A stretch of DNA of 15,538 bases, from the NCBI GenBank assembly GCA_035295705.1, contig DATGIN010000079.1, forward strand, positions 1 to 15,538, given 5' to 3'. The translations under genes and the position numbers were made by a program. The DNA comes from Poindextera sp035295705. Its GTDB lineage: Bacteria; Pseudomonadota; Alphaproteobacteria; Caulobacterales; Caulobacteraceae. Positions 14,589-15,538 of this stretch are shown piece by piece. The notes below the pieces were generated by a model. The model saw only the letters and a list, made by a program, of their open reading frames with translations. It was not told where the DNA came from and searched no databases. Numbering within the stretch: position 1 is the stretch's first letter; each line of letters starts with the position of its first letter.

Positions 14589-15538
14589 ATGGCGGACGGC
14601 AGCATCACCAAGGACCACGACGGCAACATCACCAAGGACAAGATGTACGGCGCCGTCGCTCCGGATGATTTCGAGTCCATGCTCGAGCTCGATCGCTATC
14701 ACGCCCGCTCGACCGCCTTCGACAAGATCATCTCGGCGACCCACGACCATTTCTGGGATCCGCTCGACAAGCGCTACATCGACTTCGACACGCCGTTCGA
14801 CATGGAAAACGAGCCGATGACGCCCATCGAGCTCAATCCGATGTTGTCGCTTCCCTACGTCGCCGAGACGCTGAAGGACCACAAGGACAAGGTCCGCTTC
14901 ATCAACCTGATGCAGCTCTACAACTTCTCCTCGATCCTGCATGGCGAGCAAGGGGCGCTGAACCTCTCGGCGTCGCTCTGCCATGTGCTGTGGGACCAGG
15001 GCGCGCAGGAGTATGCGGCCAACCAGACGCGGGAAGAGGCGCGCCACGTCACCGCGTTCGCGAAGTACATCAAGGCGCGCTGGGGTCGCCCGGTCGAGTG
15101 CGGCGCGGCGCTGAAGCGCCTTCTGGTCGAGATCATCGAGGCGCCGGAGGTCTACAAGAAGATCATCGGCATGCAGATGCTGGTCGAGGGGCTGGCCATG
15201 GGCGCCTTCTCGAACGGCTACAAGAACAACCGCGACCCGCTCGCCAAGCGTCTCTTCCAGCTCGTCATGACCGACGAGGCCTTCCACCATAAGTTCGGGA
15301 AGATCTGGGCCGACCGCACGGTGCCCGAGCTGACCGAATCCGAACGCAACATCGTCGAGGACTGGGCGGCGCATTGCGCCCAATCGCTGCTGTTCGACCG
15401 CGGCTCGCCGGTGCAGCAGCAGGCGATCTACAGTCAGTTCGGCCTCGATCCCGAGCGCGTGGTCGCCGACATCGTCAAGCGCCGGGAACAGCGCGACAAG
15501 GAAGACCCGAACCGCCGGTTCCGCGGCGAGACCAACAT
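14589..15538 (+). CDS. Ferritin-like di-iron protein, 3' end beyond the right edge
   Basis: The first 316 residues of a protein that runs off the window. A four-helix di-iron site can be read: E120 (LHGEQGALN), E150 and H153 (REEARHV), E200 (LVEGLAMG), E230 and H233 (TDEAFHHKFG). This is the E / ExxH / E / ExxH arrangement of ferritin-like oxygenases, hydroxylases and R2-like proteins, with ligand gaps of 30, 50 and 30 residues. The extra histidine expected for AurF-type N-oxygenases, four residues before the last glutamate, is not there (V226). The N-terminus carries a short repeat, ITKDHDG then NITKDK (residues 6-18). No signal peptide or membrane segment. The C-terminal part seen is charged (VKRREQRDKEDPNRR). 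The exact reaction is unknown; oxygen-dependent hydroxylation or oxidation in the same pathway as the GMC and amidohydrolase genes is inferred. Confidence 0.8.
   Translation, partial: MADGSITKDHDGNITKDKMYGAVAPDDFESMLELDRYHARSTAFDKIISATHDHFWDPLDKRYIDFDTPFDMENEPMTPIELNPMLSLPYVAETLKDHKDKVRFINLMQLYNFSSILHGEQGALNLSASLCHVLWDQGAQEYAANQTREEARHVTAFAKYIKARWGRPVECGAALKRLLVEIIEAPEVYKKIIGMQMLVEGLAMGAFSNGYKNNRDPLAKRLFQLVMTDEAFHHKFGKIWADRTVPELTESERNIVEDWAAHCAQSLLFDRGSPVQQQAIYSQFGLDPERVVADIVKRREQRDKEDPNRRFRGETN

Noticed and set aside
14589..15538. AurF/CmlI-type N-oxygenase identity for the di-iron protein
   Set aside because: The extra histidine ligand these enzymes carry just before the last ExxH is a valine here, so only the broader ferritin-like call is supported.
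1..15538. Search by eye for tRNA or rRNA genes, transposases, phage genes, CRISPR repeats and toxin-antitoxin pairs
   Set aside because: None seen; gene spacing is tight and the remaining gaps are too short for such elements.

Overview
This is a 15.5 kb piece of a GC-rich bacterial chromosome, densely packed with genes and with very strong G/C bias at third codon positions. I recognise twelve protein genes. Ten are complete and two run off the window (one at each end). There are no RNA genes, insertion sequences, phage genes or CRISPR arrays, and no stretch over 300 bases lacks a gene. Gene content (a short PilZ protein, a C-terminal Ada-AlkA fusion, an oxidative sugar pathway with a XylX-like enzyme and an aldehyde dehydrogenase, a PhyH dioxygenase, a GMC oxidoreductase) fits an alphaproteobacterium such as Caulobacterales or Sphingomonadales. 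That placement is an inference, since there is no phylogenetic marker here.

Region 1 (1-2485, minus strand) is an alkylation-repair operon. It reads from an Ada-type methyl-phosphotriester sensor fused to an AraC DNA-binding domain and an AlkA glycosylase, through ogt (23-nt overlap), into a GTG-started gene that overlaps the ogt stop (GTGA) and leaves the left edge; it is tentatively a GNAT acetyltransferase. A divergent small PilZ-domain gene follows (2608-3021).

Region 2 (3028-8090) is a non-phosphorylative sugar-acid cassette. Four minus-strand genes, nearly touching or overlapping, encode an aldo-keto reductase of the D-threo-aldose/L-fucose dehydrogenase type, a FucU mutarotase, an L-fuconolactonase-type amidohydrolase and a long-form fumarylacetoacetate-hydrolase (FAH) family enzyme. 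An aldehyde dehydrogenase is transcribed divergently. The 165-nt gap between the two arms holds a promoter candidate on each strand and a three-times repeated ATCAG at exact 10-bp spacing. Together these could oxidise L-fucose, D-arabinose or a related sugar to its lactone and acid, and then to a keto acid or 2-oxoglutarate. An aldonate dehydratase is needed and is not in the window.

Region 3 (8091-15538) holds a minus-strand PhyH-type Fe(II)/2-oxoglutarate dioxygenase. It is divergent from a plus-strand series: a cytoplasmic GH78 alpha-L-rhamnosidase, an amidohydrolase_2 protein, a GMC flavoprotein with no ordinary start codon, and a ferritin-like di-iron protein cut by the right edge. This looks like a catabolic set for a rhamnosylated or otherwise glycosylated natural product: remove the sugar, then oxidise or hydrolyse the rest. 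The substrate cannot be read from the sequence. No transporter and no dedicated sugar regulator is visible.
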